A DNA stretch of 64,000 bases from JAJISK01 sp046759185 (GCA_046759185.1 JBHIBO010000006.1:1-64000); one strand, 5' to 3'; counted from the stretch's first letter, positions 1-7,976 are shown. Made by a program: numbers and translations. Notes: generated from the letters alone by a model not told the origin.

Positions 1-1
1 G

Positions 2-74
2 GGGCCCGTAGGGTAGCTTGGTATCCTTCCAGCTTGGGGTGCTGGCGACTTGAGTTCAAATCTCAGCGGGCCCA
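2..74 (+). tRNA. tRNA-Pro (anticodon GGG)
   Basis: The 7-bp acceptor stem (GGGCCCG with CGGGCCC), the anticodon stem CCAGC/GCTGG enclosing loop TTGGGGT, and the T arm with loop TTCAAAT all fold normally. Anticodon GGG at loop positions 34-36 decodes proline CCC and CCU. No intron is present. The promoter lies outside the window, and CCA is not fully encoded. Confidence 0.95.
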
Positions 75-105
75 CTTCTGCTAGGAGGCATATGACGGCT
101 GAATG

Positions 106-483
106 CTAGAACATACCGTCTTCATTGGGCGAGTCTGTTGGGACTTCCCGTCCGATGTCCCATAGCTCCGCAATCCGGTGGCCCTCAAAGCGGTAAAGGT
201 GGACCACGGCAACGCCCGGATCCCCCGGCTCACGGACCACATGGAAATGGATGGTAACCAACTCCCCCTCGGCGAGGACGTGCTTGATGTCCAATTGCTT
301 GTTGGGGACGTTCTCGGCGTCGACCCGCATGGCCTCCGTCAAGGCTTCCGTGCCGGCAGGGACGTCGGGGTTGTGGTGTTTGAAGTCAGGGGTCAAGAAG
401 CGGTCAACGGCCTCATGTGCGGTGCCGGCGGCGGCCAGCTTGAGCAACTCGACGGCGGTCGCTTTCCGCTCCTCGGGGGTCAT
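106..483 (-). CDS. SnoaL-like (NTF2-fold) protein
   Basis: A 125-residue single-domain protein of the SnoaL/NTF2-like superfamily. The helical N-terminus leads to a region with 'FLTPDFKHHNPDVPAGTEAL', typical of SnoaL-like polyketide-cyclase-fold proteins, and ends in beta strands with 'VVHLYRFEGHRIAELWD'. Members bind or isomerise small hydrophobic molecules, but the substrate here cannot be told. The ATG at 483 is preferred over an upstream in-frame TTG at 489. It lies just upstream of nothing related and on the same strand as the DinB-like gene. Confidence 0.8.
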   Translation of the reverse strand: MTPEERKATAVELLKLAAAGTAHEAVDRFLTPDFKHHNPDVPAGTEALTEAMRVDAENVPNKQLDIKHVLAEGELVTIHFHVVREPGDPGVAVVHLYRFEGHRIAELWDIGREVPTDSPNEDGMF

Positions 484-585
484 GCTCAAGCATGAGGGAA
501 GCGGCGGATAACGATATTGACAGAGGGGGCGAGATTGCTCTGGGGCGACGCGGACTCGTGAACGATCTTGGTCGGTCTGAGGCGC

Positions 586-1056
586 CTAGTATCGCCAGTA
601 GTCCACAGGAGGAGGCTCATTGTCCCCCTGCCAGAGAACGGCGAGAACCTCCCCCTTGTGGTACACCTCGTGGATCATGAACGTGAAGAGATACTCCTCC
701 ACCGTCTTCCGTACGGTGGTATCCCCGAGCTGGCGCTCTCGGACCTGCTGCAGATCCGCCGTTGTCAAGGACTGGATGAAGGCCTCGGTCCTGTCGCTCA
801 CGCCGTCCCAGAGGCGCTCGAGGTCCAAGGCCGACTCTAGCTCCTCCTTCTCCTTCCGACGAACCAACCGACCCTGGTCCGTAAGAAAGCCGTTCACCCA
901 GAAATCTTCAGTCCGGATGACGTGGAAGAGCGTGTCCCGGATGGAGTAGAAGCTGATTTCCGCGTTCTTCTCAAACTCCTCGGGCAACTCAGCGAGGCGC
1001 TCGATGAGGGCCTTGCGGACACGGCGGTTGAACCGCAGCATGGTCAGGGGCTTCAT
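586..1056 (-). CDS. DinB-like four-helix-bundle protein
   Basis: A 156-residue DinB/YfiT-like protein (putative metal-dependent thiol-linked enzyme fold, not the polymerase). The visible metal-ligand pattern is a His in 'TLFHVIRTEDFW' near residue 45 and the paired histidines in 'FMIHEVYHKGEV' near residue 130, as in the family's H...HxxxH triad. The ATG at 1056 starts the conserved part; upstream in-frame codons run into the divergent promoter region shared with the gene at 1172. The substrate is unknown. Confidence 0.85.
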   Translation of the reverse strand: MKPLTMLRFNRRVRKALIERLAELPEEFEKNAEISFYSIRDTLFHVIRTEDFWVNGFLTDQGRLVRRKEKEELESALDLERLWDGVSDRTEAFIQSLTTADLQQVRERQLGDTTVRKTVEEYLFTFMIHEVYHKGEVLAVLWQGDNEPPPVDYWRY

Positions 1057-1171
1057 GCGGGCGGCAGGTGGGAGGCCCCTATAGGGGTTGCCACGTCGAT
1101 ATGGTTGTCCCAAACCCTCATATATTCAACTTCATTTGATTTTCTTCCAATCCATTGGAATGGAGGGACCC

Positions 1172-2863
1172 ATGCCGCGGAGAGGGCTGATTCTCGCACT
1201 TGTCGCACTCCTCTCCTTTGCGGCCCTGGCAGGAACGGCGCCCGGCCAGGACGAGACCGCCTCCGTCCAGGTGATGTTCAACTTCGGGGACGGCGTTGTC
1301 CACTGGGGGGAAGCGAGCCTTCAGGCCAACCGGACCGGGATGACAGCGACGGAGGTCGCCGCCGACGCCCTGGGCCTGTCTGTTGAGGTAATCCGGTCGG
1401 AATTTGGGGCCTTCGTGAGCGACATTGGGGATCACGATCCGGTCTTTCCCCAGTACTTCCATCTCCTGCTCTGGAACACCTCCTCGCGGGATTGGGAGCT
1501 TTCTCCCCTCGGCGCTTCCGACCTCGAGCTGGAGGAGGGGGACGTCCTTGGATGGTTCCTGTCCGCGGACGACCCCGCCTGGGACTTCGTGAGTCCCTGG
1601 CCCGGACCGAAGCCCCTGGCGACGCCCACGCATCCCTTCCCCACGCTGGCCTTTCGAGGGGACCGCGCCAACAGTGGGGCCACGGAAAGCGAGGTGGCCG
1701 TCTCACCAAGCCTGCGATGGCGTTTCGACGCAGGAGGGGCAGAGATCGGGGCAAGCCCCGTGGGGGCCCTGGGGAGGATCTACCAGGTGACGCTCTTCAA
1801 CGGTACCTACGCCCTCGATCTGGAGACGGGGACACGCCTTTGGACGGCTGCGGTTTCCGGCCTCTCGACGCCCACCCTGACTTGGGAAGGCGGAACCGCG
1901 GATCTCGTCGTCGGAGCGAAGGATGGTGCCCTCTACCGCCTCGATGGCTCAAGTGGAGCGGTCGTTTGGCGGACGCCCCTCCTGGCGGAACCAGGGTTCA
2001 CAGGGGTTGCTTCCTCCCCCAAGATTAGCGGGGGCCGGGCCCTCGTGGGAATCTTCAACGAATCCGGTGGGTCGGGTGGTCTCGTCTCTGTGGAGCTCGG
2101 AAACGGTTCGGTTCGGTGGCGCCATGCGAGCAGCTCCATTCACATGTCCTCCCCGGCCATCCGAGGAGGCTCGGTCTACGTGGGTCTCATGGGGTTCTTC
2201 AACGGCTCCTCCCTGACGTGGGACCCGCCCCATGGCCTCCTCAGCGTCCACGAGGCCAACGGAACGGAGCGATGGCTCTTCCCCACGTCAGGTCCCGTCG
2301 CGTCCTCACCGGTCGTGGCCGGAGACACCGTCTTCTTCACCACACGAGACGGCTACCTGTACGCTGTGAGTACGGAGGGAACCATGGTGTTCCGGACGCA
2401 CATTGGGCCCAGCACCTCCTCCCCGGCCGTCGCATCGGGGATAGTCTATGCCGCCTCGGGGGTCCTGGGAACCGAGGGGAACGTAACAGCATTCGACCTG
2501 CAGGGAAATCCACTCTGGACGTTCACGCCCAACGGCCCGGTTCAGAGTTCTCTGACTCTTGCAGGCGACCGCTTGATCTTCGCGACGAACACCGAGACCG
2601 GTACCGTGTACGCGTTGGATGCACCCACCGGGGGCCTGGTGTGGACATACATCCCGGAGCCCCAGCAGCACATCCTCCCCACCCCCGCGGTCATTGACGG
2701 GCTGGTCATCGTCGCCTCGGACAGTGGGTCTGTCTACGCCCTCGGTCCGACCGGCCCTTCACTGGTGGCTCCCGGGACCTTGGCAGCCGCCATCGTGCTG
2801 ATCACGGGGGTCGTCTTGGCCGTCGTGATCATCCTCTACGCCCGGAGGCTGCGGGCCTCTTGA
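1172..2863 (+). CDS. Exported DUF4430 + PQQ-type beta-propeller membrane-anchored protein
   Basis: A 563-residue surface protein. Residues 1-26 are a signal peptide (RR then a long hydrophobic stretch). About 28-140 is a DUF4430/transcobalamin-C-terminal-like domain. About 150-530 contains repeated 'VYALD..TG...W' blades of a PQQ-like propeller, and about 535-557 is a C-terminal membrane anchor followed by RR. The ATG at 1172 is preferred because GGAGG sits five bases upstream. Its stop overlaps the TTG start of the next DUF4430 gene (TTGA), and an ECF S-component follows. The likely role is extracellular ligand capture or assembly; this is inferred from domains and context. Confidence 0.8.
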   Translation: MPRRGLILALVALLSFAALAGTAPGQDETASVQVMFNFGDGVVHWGEASLQANRTGMTATEVAADALGLSVEVIRSEFGAFVSDIGDHDPVFPQYFHLLLWNTSSRDWELSPLGASDLELEEGDVLGWFLSADDPAWDFVSPWPGPKPLATPTHPFPTLAFRGDRANSGATESEVAVSPSLRWRFDAGGAEIGASPVGALGRIYQVTLFNGTYALDLETGTRLWTAAVSGLSTPTLTWEGGTADLVVGAKDGALYRLDGSSGAVVWRTPLLAEPGFTGVASSPKISGGRALVGIFNESGGSGGLVSVELGNGSVRWRHASSSIHMSSPAIRGGSVYVGLMGFFNGSSLTWDPPHGLLSVHEANGTERWLFPTSGPVASSPVVAGDTVFFTTRDGYLYAVSTEGTMVFRTHIGPSTSSPAVASGIVYAASGVLGTEGNVTAFDLQGNPLWTFTPNGPVQSSLTLAGDRLIFATNTETGTVYALDAPTGGLVWTYIPEPQQHILPTPAVIDGLVIVASDSGSVYALGPTGPSLVAPGTLAAAIVLITGVVLAVVIILYARRLRAS

Positions 2864-3294
2864 CATCGCGACTCGGCGATCCCAAGCTTGTCCTTCTGGT
2901 GGCCGTCGCCGTCGTCCTGTCCGTCGCCGGCCTCTACGCTGCCCTGCGCGCGCTGGCTCCTGCACCGGTCCCTCCAGCCACCGTGTCCGTCACCCTTCAG
3001 ATCGAGGCGGCCGATTGGAACCTTTCCTACGCGGCGACCACGACCAACAACACGGTCCTAGGTCTTCTCGTCGAGGCTTCGGCGGCGGAGGGGTTCCCCA
3101 TCCAGTACCAATACTGGGAGGACCTGGGCGCCAGCAGGGTGGACGTAATCAACGGAATCCGAAACGGGGCGGGCGGCCTGTGGTGGCAGTACTGGGTCAA
3201 CGGGGCCTACGGACCGGTCGGGGCCGACAGGTATATTCTCGCCGACGGGGATGCCGTCCTTTGGCGGCACACGGTGTACCCACCGGAGACATGA
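2860..3294 (+). CDS. DUF4430 domain membrane-anchored protein
   Basis: A 144-residue protein starting at TTG inside the TTGA overlap with the upstream stop. An N-terminal hydrophobic anchor spans about residues 9-30, followed by a single DUF4430 domain with the hallmark 'GGLWWQYWVNGAYGPVGADRYIL' region (described here by its aromatic WWQYW core). DUF4430 resembles the C-terminal cobalamin-contacting domain of transcobalamin and is often linked to ECF vitamin uptake. Placed between the propeller protein and an S-component, it is a good candidate for the small ligand-binding lipoprotein-like partner. The ligand is not determinable. Confidence 0.8.
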   Translation: MTSRLGDPKLVLLVAVAVVLSVAGLYAALRALAPAPVPPATVSVTLQIEAADWNLSYAATTTNNTVLGLLVEASAAEGFPIQYQYWEDLGASRVDVINGIRNGAGGLWWQYWVNGAYGPVGADRYILADGDAVLWRHTVYPPET

Positions 3295-3295
3295 G

Positions 3296-3913
3296 ATGAC
3301 GTGGACGTCGCCCTTCCGGATGACCCGGCAGAAAAACACCATCACGATGGCCTTCATTGCCATCGGCGTCGGACTCCGCCTCCTCCTGGCAGACTACCCG
3401 AACATCGAGCCCATCATGGCCTTATCGATTCTGGCCGGGTACTACCTGGGGGGCGTCTACATGATCCTCATACCGCTGAGCATCATGGGCTTCTCCGACT
3501 TCCTCATCTACGGCGCCCTGTACCAGGGTGAGTACGGCCTGTCGCAGATCCTGGGACTGAGCGCCTTCACGTGGACGGGCTTCGTGTTCGCCGCCCTGAT
3601 CGGTCGGGCGGCCCGCGGGCGGGTTCTAACGGTGTTCGGGAGCGTGGCCCTGGTTACGGCGATTAGCATCCCAGCCACGATCGCCTACGACCTCTGGACC
3701 ACCCTGGGCGGGTGGTACTTCATCTACGGACCCCTCATGGGTTGGACCCTCTGGGACTCCCTGGTCAACCTGCTGCCCTTCGCCCTCCTCCACCTCATCA
3801 GCAGCCTCCTGTTCGTCCCCCTCTTCGGGACGCTCTTTGGCCTGCTGCAGTCCAGCGAAGCCTTGGATCGACTGCGGGCCCCGGCCTCCCAGCCGGAAGA
3901 AACCTCGGAGTGA
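3296..3913 (+). CDS. ECF-type transporter S-component-like membrane protein (DUF6580-like)
   Basis: A 205-residue integral membrane protein with about six hydrophobic helices. The first helices contain 'AIGVGLRLLLADYPNIEP' and 'LSILAGYYLGGVYMILIP', the pattern of DUF6580/ECF substrate-binding subunits. The ATG at 3296 follows the preceding stop by one base, so the three genes form an operon. No ATPase or T-component is next to it, which suggests use of a shared energising module such as the one encoded at 15021-17522. The substrate is unknown; a corrinoid or other cofactor is a guess from the DUF4430 neighbours. Confidence 0.75.
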   Translation: MTWTSPFRMTRQKNTITMAFIAIGVGLRLLLADYPNIEPIMALSILAGYYLGGVYMILIPLSIMGFSDFLIYGALYQGEYGLSQILGLSAFTWTGFVFAALIGRAARGRVLTVFGSVALVTAISIPATIAYDLWTTLGGWYFIYGPLMGWTLWDSLVNLLPFALLHLISSLLFVPLFGTLFGLLQSSEALDRLRAPASQPEETSE

Positions 3914-3987
3914 ATCTGCATCAATCAGGGTGGGGGTCGGGAGGCCCCCTCGGCGTTTTTAAGGGGAACGTCATAAGTTCAGCGAGA

Positions 3988-5784
3988 ATGGCCTCGAAGA
4001 AGGACTACCTTTCCATCGGCGACTACGGCCTCATCGGCGACATGAACTCTGCCGCCCTTGTGTCCCGCCAGGGGAGCATCGATTGGTTGTGCTTCCCGCG
4101 GTTCGACTCGCCCAGTGTCTTCGCCCACATCCTGGATCCCAAGCAAGGAGGGCGGCTCGATGTCTCCGTTACCGGGGCGAGAACGGACCAGGCTTATGTC
4201 GAAGACACGAACGTCCTGCGAACCGTCTTCAAGGGACCAGAGGGAACCCTGGAGCTCGTCGATTTCATGCCCTGCTATCGGAAGGACTACGAGTACGAGG
4301 CCTATCACGAGGTCCACCGCCGCCTCCGCTGCTTGAAGGGGAAGGTCACCCTCAACGTGGTTTTTGATCCACGCTTTGGCTACAGCCAGGAAGAGACCCG
4401 CGTGGAGGTCCACGAGGAGGGGTGCCTGGCCGAGGGGGAGTTGACCTGGCTCGCCCTCGCCTCAGACATCCCGTTCCGGGAGGCAGATAGGGGGGCCACG
4501 GCGGAGGTGAGCCTTGAGGAAGGGGAGGAGCGTTGGCTCATCCTGCGGTGGAACGAGGACTTCCTCCGACCCCTTACGGAATTTCTCGCGGCCGAGAAGC
4601 TGGAGAAGACCGTCGATTATTGGAAGGGATGGACGGAGCGCTGCACGTACCGCGGACCTTTCAGGGACCTGGTCCGCCGATCCCTCCTCGCCTTGAAGCT
4701 CATGATCTACGAGCCCACAGGTGCCATCGTCGCCGCGCCCACGACGTCCCTCCCGGAGATTCCGGGGGGGCCGAAGAACTGGGATTATCGGTACTCCTGG
4801 CTCCGGGATGCCGCCTTCGCCCTTCGGGCCTTCCACAAGTGCGGGTACGATGAGGAGGAGCGGGGGTATCGACACTGGGTCATGCGACGGCTCCAGGGCC
4901 ACACGTTGCACCCAGAAGAGCTTCAGATCATGTACGGTGTGGAAGGCGACCGGCGTCTCCTCGAACGGTCTCTGCCCCACCTCCGGGGCTATCGCGGTGC
5001 CAAGCCCGTCCGTGTTGGTAACGCCGCCCACGACCAGCACCAGCTCGACATGTGCGGCGCCCTCATCGACGCCCTGTACCTCAGCTACCGAACGGATGAG
5101 GACATGAACGACCACGTGTGGCGTACCATTGTCGAACTCGCGGAATTCGTGGCCGCCAAGTGGGAGGAACCTGACTTCGGCATCTGGGAACTCCGGGGGG
5201 AGAAACGGCGGTACGTTTACTCCCAGGTCATGGCATGGGTAGCCCTCGATCGGGCGGCTCGCGTGGGACGAAGATGGGGTAACCCGCGGCGCGCAGATCG
5301 ATGGGAGAAGATTGCGGAGGAGATTCGCGCGCACACCCTCGAGGCCGGGTTCGACAAGGAGCTGAACTCCTTTGTCCAATACGAGGGGGCGAAGGAGGTG
5401 GACGGCAGCCTCCTCCTCATGCCCATCGTCTACTTCATCGACGAGAGCGACCCACGATGGCAGGGTACGTTCGAGCGGATCCAGACCCAGCTCGCAGACG
5501 GGGCTCACATCTGGCGTTTCAAGGACGACGGCCCGCAGGAGGGGAGCTTCCTCATGCTAAGCTTCTGGCTCGCCGATGTCCTCATCCACGGCGGCCACCT
5601 GGAAGTGGGGAGGGACGCCCTGCAGCAGGTCACCGCTTACGCCAATCACCTCGGGCTCTTCGCCGAGATGTGGGACCCCGAAGCGAAGGAGTTCCTCGGG
5701 AACTTCCCTCAGGCCCTCACCCACATGGCCCTCATCAACGCGGCCCACAACCTATGGGACGCCGAAACCGGCACGGCCTCGTGA
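3988..5784 (+). CDS. Glycoside hydrolase family 15 (glucoamylase/trehalase-like)
   Basis: A 598-residue GH15 enzyme. Residues 1-220 form the N-terminal beta-sandwich ('YGLIGDMNSAALVSRQGSID' near the start) and 240-590 the (alpha/alpha)6 catalytic barrel with 'NWDYRYSWLRDAAF' around residue 270 and 'AHDQHQLDMCGALIDA' around 350. Full length and intact. The family includes archaeal glucoamylases and the Thermoplasma-type trehalases, and sequence reading alone does not separate these. The ATG at 3988 is 30 bases after a GTTTTTAAG promoter-like box. It is intracellular, with no signal peptide. Confidence 0.9.
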   Translation: MASKKDYLSIGDYGLIGDMNSAALVSRQGSIDWLCFPRFDSPSVFAHILDPKQGGRLDVSVTGARTDQAYVEDTNVLRTVFKGPEGTLELVDFMPCYRKDYEYEAYHEVHRRLRCLKGKVTLNVVFDPRFGYSQEETRVEVHEEGCLAEGELTWLALASDIPFREADRGATAEVSLEEGEERWLILRWNEDFLRPLTEFLAAEKLEKTVDYWKGWTERCTYRGPFRDLVRRSLLALKLMIYEPTGAIVAAPTTSLPEIPGGPKNWDYRYSWLRDAAFALRAFHKCGYDEEERGYRHWVMRRLQGHTLHPEELQIMYGVEGDRRLLERSLPHLRGYRGAKPVRVGNAAHDQHQLDMCGALIDALYLSYRTDEDMNDHVWRTIVELAEFVAAKWEEPDFGIWELRGEKRRYVYSQVMAWVALDRAARVGRRWGNPRRADRWEKIAEEIRAHTLEAGFDKELNSFVQYEGAKEVDGSLLLMPIVYFIDESDPRWQGTFERIQTQLADGAHIWRFKDDGPQEGSFLMLSFWLADVLIHGGHLEVGRDALQQVTAYANHLGLFAEMWDPEAKEFLGNFPQALTHMALINAAHNLWDAETGTAS

Positions 5785-5800
5785 GAGTCACAGGGACCAT

Positions 5801-5809
5801 CCTTTATAC
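5801..5809 (+). promoter_or_regulatory. TATA-like box of tRNA-Leu
   Basis: CCTTTATAC lies about 25-30 bases before the tRNA-Leu 5' end, the expected archaeal TATA spacing. Confidence 0.7.
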
Positions 5810-5872
5810 CCACACGAAGCTTCGACCGCCCTGCGGGGGTAGCCAAGCCCGGTTAACGGCGCAGGACTTAAG

Positions 5873-5902
5873 ATCGCAGGTCCCGAGGAGTTCCGATGAG
5901 AC
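5873..5902 (+). other. Canonical tRNA-Leu intron (37/38)
   Basis: A strict bulge-helix-bulge motif is visible. The central helix is CTTA (5867-5870) with TGAG (5897-5900), the 5' bulge is A-G|A (5871-5873) and the 3' bulge A-C|A (5901-5903). The intron helix continues with T5874-A5896, C5875-G5895 and G5876-C5894. Splicing endonuclease cuts after the second base of each bulge, giving 5873-5902. Confidence 0.9.
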
Positions 5903-5933
5903 ATCCTGTCTCGCAGGAGTTCGTGGGTTCAAA

Positions 5934-5955
5934 AGGCCCTCACGGGGCCGGAAAC
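5934..5955 (+). other. Non-canonical T-loop tRNA intron (59/60)
   Basis: The insert breaks the T loop after TTCAAA. It forms a BHB-like fold: T stem outside, central helix TTC (5928-5930) with GAA (5951-5953) plus an A-G mismatch, 5' bulge A-A|A (5932-5934), 3' bulge A-C|T (5954-5956), and a 5-bp intron hairpin GGCCC/GGGCC (5935-5939 with 5945-5949). Cutting after the second bulge base yields exactly a canonical T loop. Confidence 0.85.
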
Positions 5956-5969
5956 TCCCACCCCCCGCA

Positions 5970-6440
5970 TCACTCTGAGGGCTGCCGGGGAACATCCACC
6001 TTCCCCCCGGAGGCTTTGACGCGCGCTTCCAGGTCACCCGACCGGAGACCGAAGACGAGGTCCCGGGCCAAGGCGCTGATCTCATCGCGGACCTGGCGGT
6101 AGTGGGCGACCTCCAACCCCTTGTTGAGCACATTCTCGACCTTCCACGTGAAGTGAGTGCCCCGAAAGTGCTTCATCCGGTCCTCCTCGATGTCGGCCTC
6201 AATCGTGACGAGGTAGTCCACGTCGATCATGTGCTCGGCGAGGAGGTACCTCGGGTGCTGCCAGTCGACCGCCAGGCCTACCTCAGCCAGGACAGTCGTC
6301 GCCTGGGGACGTACGAACCCAGCCGGGACTAGACCCGCGCTGAAGAAGTCCATGGAGTCATCTGCGTAGTTCAGGGCAAAGGCCTCCGCCATGGGGCCCC
6401 GGGCGGCATCATAGGGGGAGACGAAGAGGCCGAGGACCAT
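5970..6440 (-). CDS. LMW protein tyrosine phosphatase/ArsC-like protein lacking the catalytic Cys
   Basis: A 156-residue protein of the low-molecular-weight phosphatase/arsenate reductase fold: 'SARSPMAEAF'-like start (here 'AARGPMAEAFALNYA'), 'FSAGLVPAGFVRPQAT' and the later 'DYLVTIEADIEED'. The P-loop normally reads V-C-x5-R-S-P; here it is V-S-P-Y-D-A-A-R-G-P, so the nucleophile is serine at residue 8 while the Arg is kept. It is probably not an active phosphatase or thiol arsenate reductase, and may be a binding or regulatory derivative. Its stop codon abuts tRNA-Leu. No arsenic genes are near. Confidence 0.75.
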   Translation of the reverse strand: MVLGLFVSPYDAARGPMAEAFALNYADDSMDFFSAGLVPAGFVRPQATTVLAEVGLAVDWQHPRYLLAEHMIDVDYLVTIEADIEEDRMKHFRGTHFTWKVENVLNKGLEVAHYRQVRDEISALARDLVFGLRSGDLEARVKASGGKVDVPRQPSE

Positions 6441-6513
6441 GGGCTCGCCGGGGGCGCTAGGAGGGGGGGCGCTTTAGGTCTTTCGACCTGGGCAAAGCGT
6501 GCTCGCGGGAGGA

Positions 6514-6831
6514 TCACCGAGGACGAAAGCGAAATCCCTCGCAGGTCGCCCCGTCCACCTCCCGGAGAGGCCCCCAGTCCGGGACGACTCGCGCGCCGAT
6601 CTCGACCGGTTCCGTGACTTGTCCCAGAGCCCGCACACCGCCCTCGAACTCGACGATCGCGATGGGGATGGGAGGCGTGAGATCCGGGGGCGGAACGTGG
6701 AGTACGGTGTGCGTGAGCACCCGACCCTCCTTCAAGTCCGCTTCCTCGAACACAGTGCCCCGACATCGAGAGCACACGCGATGGGTCGGAAAGGTCAGGC
6801 GGCCGCACTCCACGCACTTCGCAACCTTCAT
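6514..6831 (-). CDS. DUF35 OB-fold/zinc-ribbon protein, thiolase partner
   Basis: A 105-residue DUF35 protein. The rubredoxin-like zinc ribbon CxxC...CxxC lies at residues 6-23 (CVEC and CSRC) and is followed by an acyl-CoA-binding OB fold ('GRVLTHTVLHVPP', 'IPIAIVEFEGGVRALGQV'). In archaea DUF35 proteins bridge acetoacetyl-CoA thiolase and HMG-CoA synthase and channel the intermediate. The start ATG overlaps the thiolase stop (ATGA), so the pair is translationally coupled. No HMG-CoA synthase gene is in the window, so the pathway assignment is inferred. Confidence 0.88.
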   Translation of the reverse strand: MKVAKCVECGRLTFPTHRVCSRCRGTVFEEADLKEGRVLTHTVLHVPPPDLTPPIPIAIVEFEGGVRALGQVTEPVEIGARVVPDWGPLREVDGATCEGFRFRPR

Positions 6832-7976
6832 CCAGGTGCCTCCAAGACGGTTACCACGGAGTCATTCCCAAACCCGGCCACGTTGCAGGCTAGGCCCACC
6901 TGGGCCTGCACCTGGCGATCTCCAGCCTGGCCCAGGAGCTGGGCGCACACCTCCGCAATCTGCGCCACGCCCGTGGCCCCCAGAGGGTGCCCCTTGGCCT
7001 TGAGCCCCCCGCTCGTGTTCACGGGTCGCGAACCCGAGAGGCTTGTGACGCCTTCTTGGGCTGCTTTCCACCCTTGTCCGCGGGGGAACAGCCCCAGCTC
7101 CTCCGTCTGGACCACCTCGAGGATAGTGGCCATGTCGTGAACCTCTGCCACGTCGATGGCTTCAGGCCCGACGCCCGCCATCGCGTACGCTCGATGCGCA
7201 GCAAGACGCACCGCCTTCATGGCCGTGAGGTCTTCCCGTTCGTGGACGACCTGGGTGTCGGAGGCCCCCGCAATGCCCCGCACTCGTACGGGCCGATCGG
7301 CGCCCGGGCCCGCCCCTTCGGACGCTGAGAGGACGAGGGCCGCCGCCCCATCGGTGATCGGGCAGAAGTCGAAAAGGCGCAACGGATCGGCAATCAGGGG
7401 GGACTCTAAGACCCGCTCCATGCTCACCTCCTTCTGGAACTGCGCGTTCGGGTTCCGGGCCCCGTTGTAGTGATTCTTCACTGCGACGGATGCCAGCGCC
7501 TCGCGGGGGGCGCCGTACTGATCAAGGTAGGCGCAGGCCATGAGCCCCGCATATCCAGGAAGTGTGATGCCTTGGGCCCACTCGACAGGATGTGTCAAGC
7601 TGGCGATGATTTCCGTCGCACGCCCGGTCTCCACGGAGGTCATCCGCTCGCCCCCGGCGACAAGGACGCGCTCATAGAGGCCGGAGGCGATGCCCGCCCA
7701 GCCCCACAGGAAGGCCGCCCCTCCGCTTCCGCTCGTGTTCTCGATCTTGGAAGAGAAGGCCGGTTCCAGGCCTAACTCCGACACGAGGGCATTCGCGATG
7801 CCTGACTTGCCCTCAAACTCCCCGCTGCTCATGTTGCCCACGAAGACGGCGTCGACGCCTTCGGTCCCGCTGGCCTCCAGCGCGGGGAGGGATGCCTCGG
7901 TAAGGAGGTCGACGACGGATCCCTCGTGCCTTCCGAAGGGGGTCAGGCCGTACGCGAGGACGACCACGTCGCGCAT
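6828..7976 (-). CDS. Thiolase-family protein (SCP2/archaeal type), nucleophile Cys replaced by Ser
   Basis: A 382-residue thiolase-fold enzyme. The N-terminal half has 'AFSSKIENTSGSGGAAFL' where acetyl-CoA acetyltransferases carry the acyl-accepting Cys; here Ser occupies that place near residue 82. The C-terminal half keeps 'VAEVHDMA', the 'GHPLGATG' loop with the catalytic His, and a Cys in 'GLACNVAGFGN'. It is coupled to the DUF35 gene by a 4-base overlap, as in archaeal acetoacetyl-CoA thiolase complexes. Activity as a canonical thiolase is doubtful. ATG 7976 is preferred over TTG 7982. Confidence 0.88.
   Translation of the reverse strand: MRDVVVLAYGLTPFGRHEGSVVDLLTEASLPALEASGTEGVDAVFVGNMSSGEFEGKSGIANALVSELGLEPAFSSKIENTSGSGGAAFLWGWAGIASGLYERVLVAGGERMTSVETGRATEIIASLTHPVEWAQGITLPGYAGLMACAYLDQYGAPREALASVAVKNHYNGARNPNAQFQKEVSMERVLESPLIADPLRLFDFCPITDGAAALVLSASEGAGPGADRPVRVRGIAGASDTQVVHEREDLTAMKAVRLAAHRAYAMAGVGPEAIDVAEVHDMATILEVVQTEELGLFPRGQGWKAAQEGVTSLSGSRPVNTSGGLKAKGHPLGATGVAQIAEVCAQLLGQAGDRQVQAQVGLACNVAGFGNDSVVTVLEAPG

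Larger units (their letters stand above)
5833..5969 (+). tRNA. tRNA-Leu (anticodon TAA) with two introns
   Basis: The acceptor stem is GCGGGGG/CCCCCGC (5833-5839 with 5962-5968) with A73 at 5969. The anticodon stem is CAGGA (5862-5866) with TCCTG (5904-5908), anticodon TAA at 5869-5871, and the class II variable arm is CTC/GAG. The T stem is GTGGG (5923-5927) with CCCAC (5957-5961). A 30-base intron follows position 37 and a 22-base intron interrupts the T loop between positions 59 and 60. Removing both gives a normal 85-base tRNA with T loop TTCAAAT. The 3' end touches the stop codon of the convergent gene at 5970. Confidence 0.93.

Noticed and set aside
4462..5508. A 348-codon minus-strand frame inside the GH15 gene
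   Set aside because: It is a shadow frame; GH15 motifs on the plus strand cover the whole region.
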